Assembly: GCA_031266495.1 (NCBI GenBank) | Contig: JAISAX010000862.1 | Coordinates: 1 to 5,888 of the forward strand | DNA from: Opitutaceae bacterium | GTDB lineage: Bacteria > Verrucomicrobiota > Verrucomicrobiae > Opitutales > Opitutaceae | Direction: 5' to 3' | Length of the DNA: 5,888 nucleotides | Shown here: positions 5,781 to 5,888 of the stretch, one piece after another | How positions within the stretch are numbered: the stretch's first letter is position 1 | Layout: each line of letters starts with the position of its first letter | Program-made: the position numbers and the translations under genes | Notes under the pieces: generated by a model | Seen by the model: only the letters and a program-made list of their open reading frames with translations | Told to the model about the DNA's origin: nothing | Databases searched by the model: none

Positions 5781-5888
5781 GAGTGGCACGGGCATCTTGC
5801 CCGTGTTCCGGTGTGGCACGGGCATCTTGCCCGTGTTCCGGTGTGGCACGGGCATCTTGCCCGTGTTCCGGTGTGGCACGGGCATCTT
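5781..5888. repeat. 30-bp palindromic tandem repeat array, running off the window
   Basis: Three full 30-bp units (5781-5810, 5811-5840, 5841-5870) and a partial fourth (5871-5888) follow each other without spacers. Units two and three are identical; unit one differs at one base (A at 5782). Each unit contains the hairpin CACGGGCA-TCT-TGCCCGTG, 5787-5805 in the first. The array begins 21 bp after the pseudopilin stop. The reverse strand is open throughout and reads as a decapeptide repeat (GKMPVPHRNT), which is a by-product of the 30-bp length rather than a protein. Similar palindromic repeats are, from memory, common between genes in Verrucomicrobiota and Planctomycetota. It could trim or end the upstream transcript, though no T-run follows the stems. 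Confidence 0.85.

Noticed and set aside
5040..5885. Reverse-strand open frame that begins with repeated GKMPVPHRNT and continues antisense to the pseudopilin
   Set aside because: The decapeptide comes from translating the 30-bp hairpin array, and the rest is antisense to a clear pseudopilin. It is a likely source of spurious annotation.
5781..5888. CRISPR array
   Set aside because: The 30-bp units are directly adjacent with no variable spacers, and no cas gene is present.

Overview
The window looks like part of a GC-rich Verrucomicrobiota chromosome, most likely Opitutales/Opitutaceae. This is an inference from gene content and repeat style, not from a database match. It holds three complete genes, all on the + strand: a secreted beta-strand-repeat protein ending in a PEP-CTERM sorting signal (201-2363), a secreted GH95-like glycoside hydrolase (2622-4967), and a type II-style pseudopilin (5019-5759). 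This mix of PEP-CTERM surface protein, CAZyme and pseudopilin is typical of polysaccharide-degrading Verrucomicrobiota and Lentisphaerota.

Layout. Positions 1-200 are a regulatory leader. It has two identical copies of the 10-bp palindrome GTTCATGAAC (11-20 and 153-162), a further half-site at 173-178, several A/T tracts, and a weak promoter candidate at 126-155 that overlaps the second palindrome. The PEP-CTERM gene follows; its signal-peptide region is built on a degenerate 12-bp tandem repeat. The 258-bp gap after it is dominated by a repeat structure: heptamer (AATTAAG-type) repeats in inverted orientation at 2348-2373 and 2476-2501 enclose a perfect 13-bp hairpin (2427-2454). A run of 15 C and a (GC)4 stretch come next. 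The hydrolase gene is followed after only 51 nt by the pseudopilin gene, so those two are probably co-transcribed. That short gap is very C-rich, with an 11-C run where a ribosome binding site would normally lie. The window ends inside a 30-bp perfect tandem repeat array (5781-5888, running off the edge) whose unit is itself a hairpin.

How the genes may work together (inference): all three products carry export signals. The hydrolase could act on a fucose- or galactose-type glycan, the PEP-CTERM protein is a likely envelope-anchored or extracellular structural protein, and the pseudopilin would be assembled at or through the inner membrane. The first gene appears to have its own operator-controlled promoter. 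The most unusual points are the twin operator palindromes, the inverted-heptamer/hairpin element that supplies the last codons and stop of the first gene, the Asp-to-Glu change at a catalytic position of the GH95-like enzyme, and the two C-homopolymer tracts upstream of the second and third genes. I see no RNA gene, transposase gene or CRISPR array.
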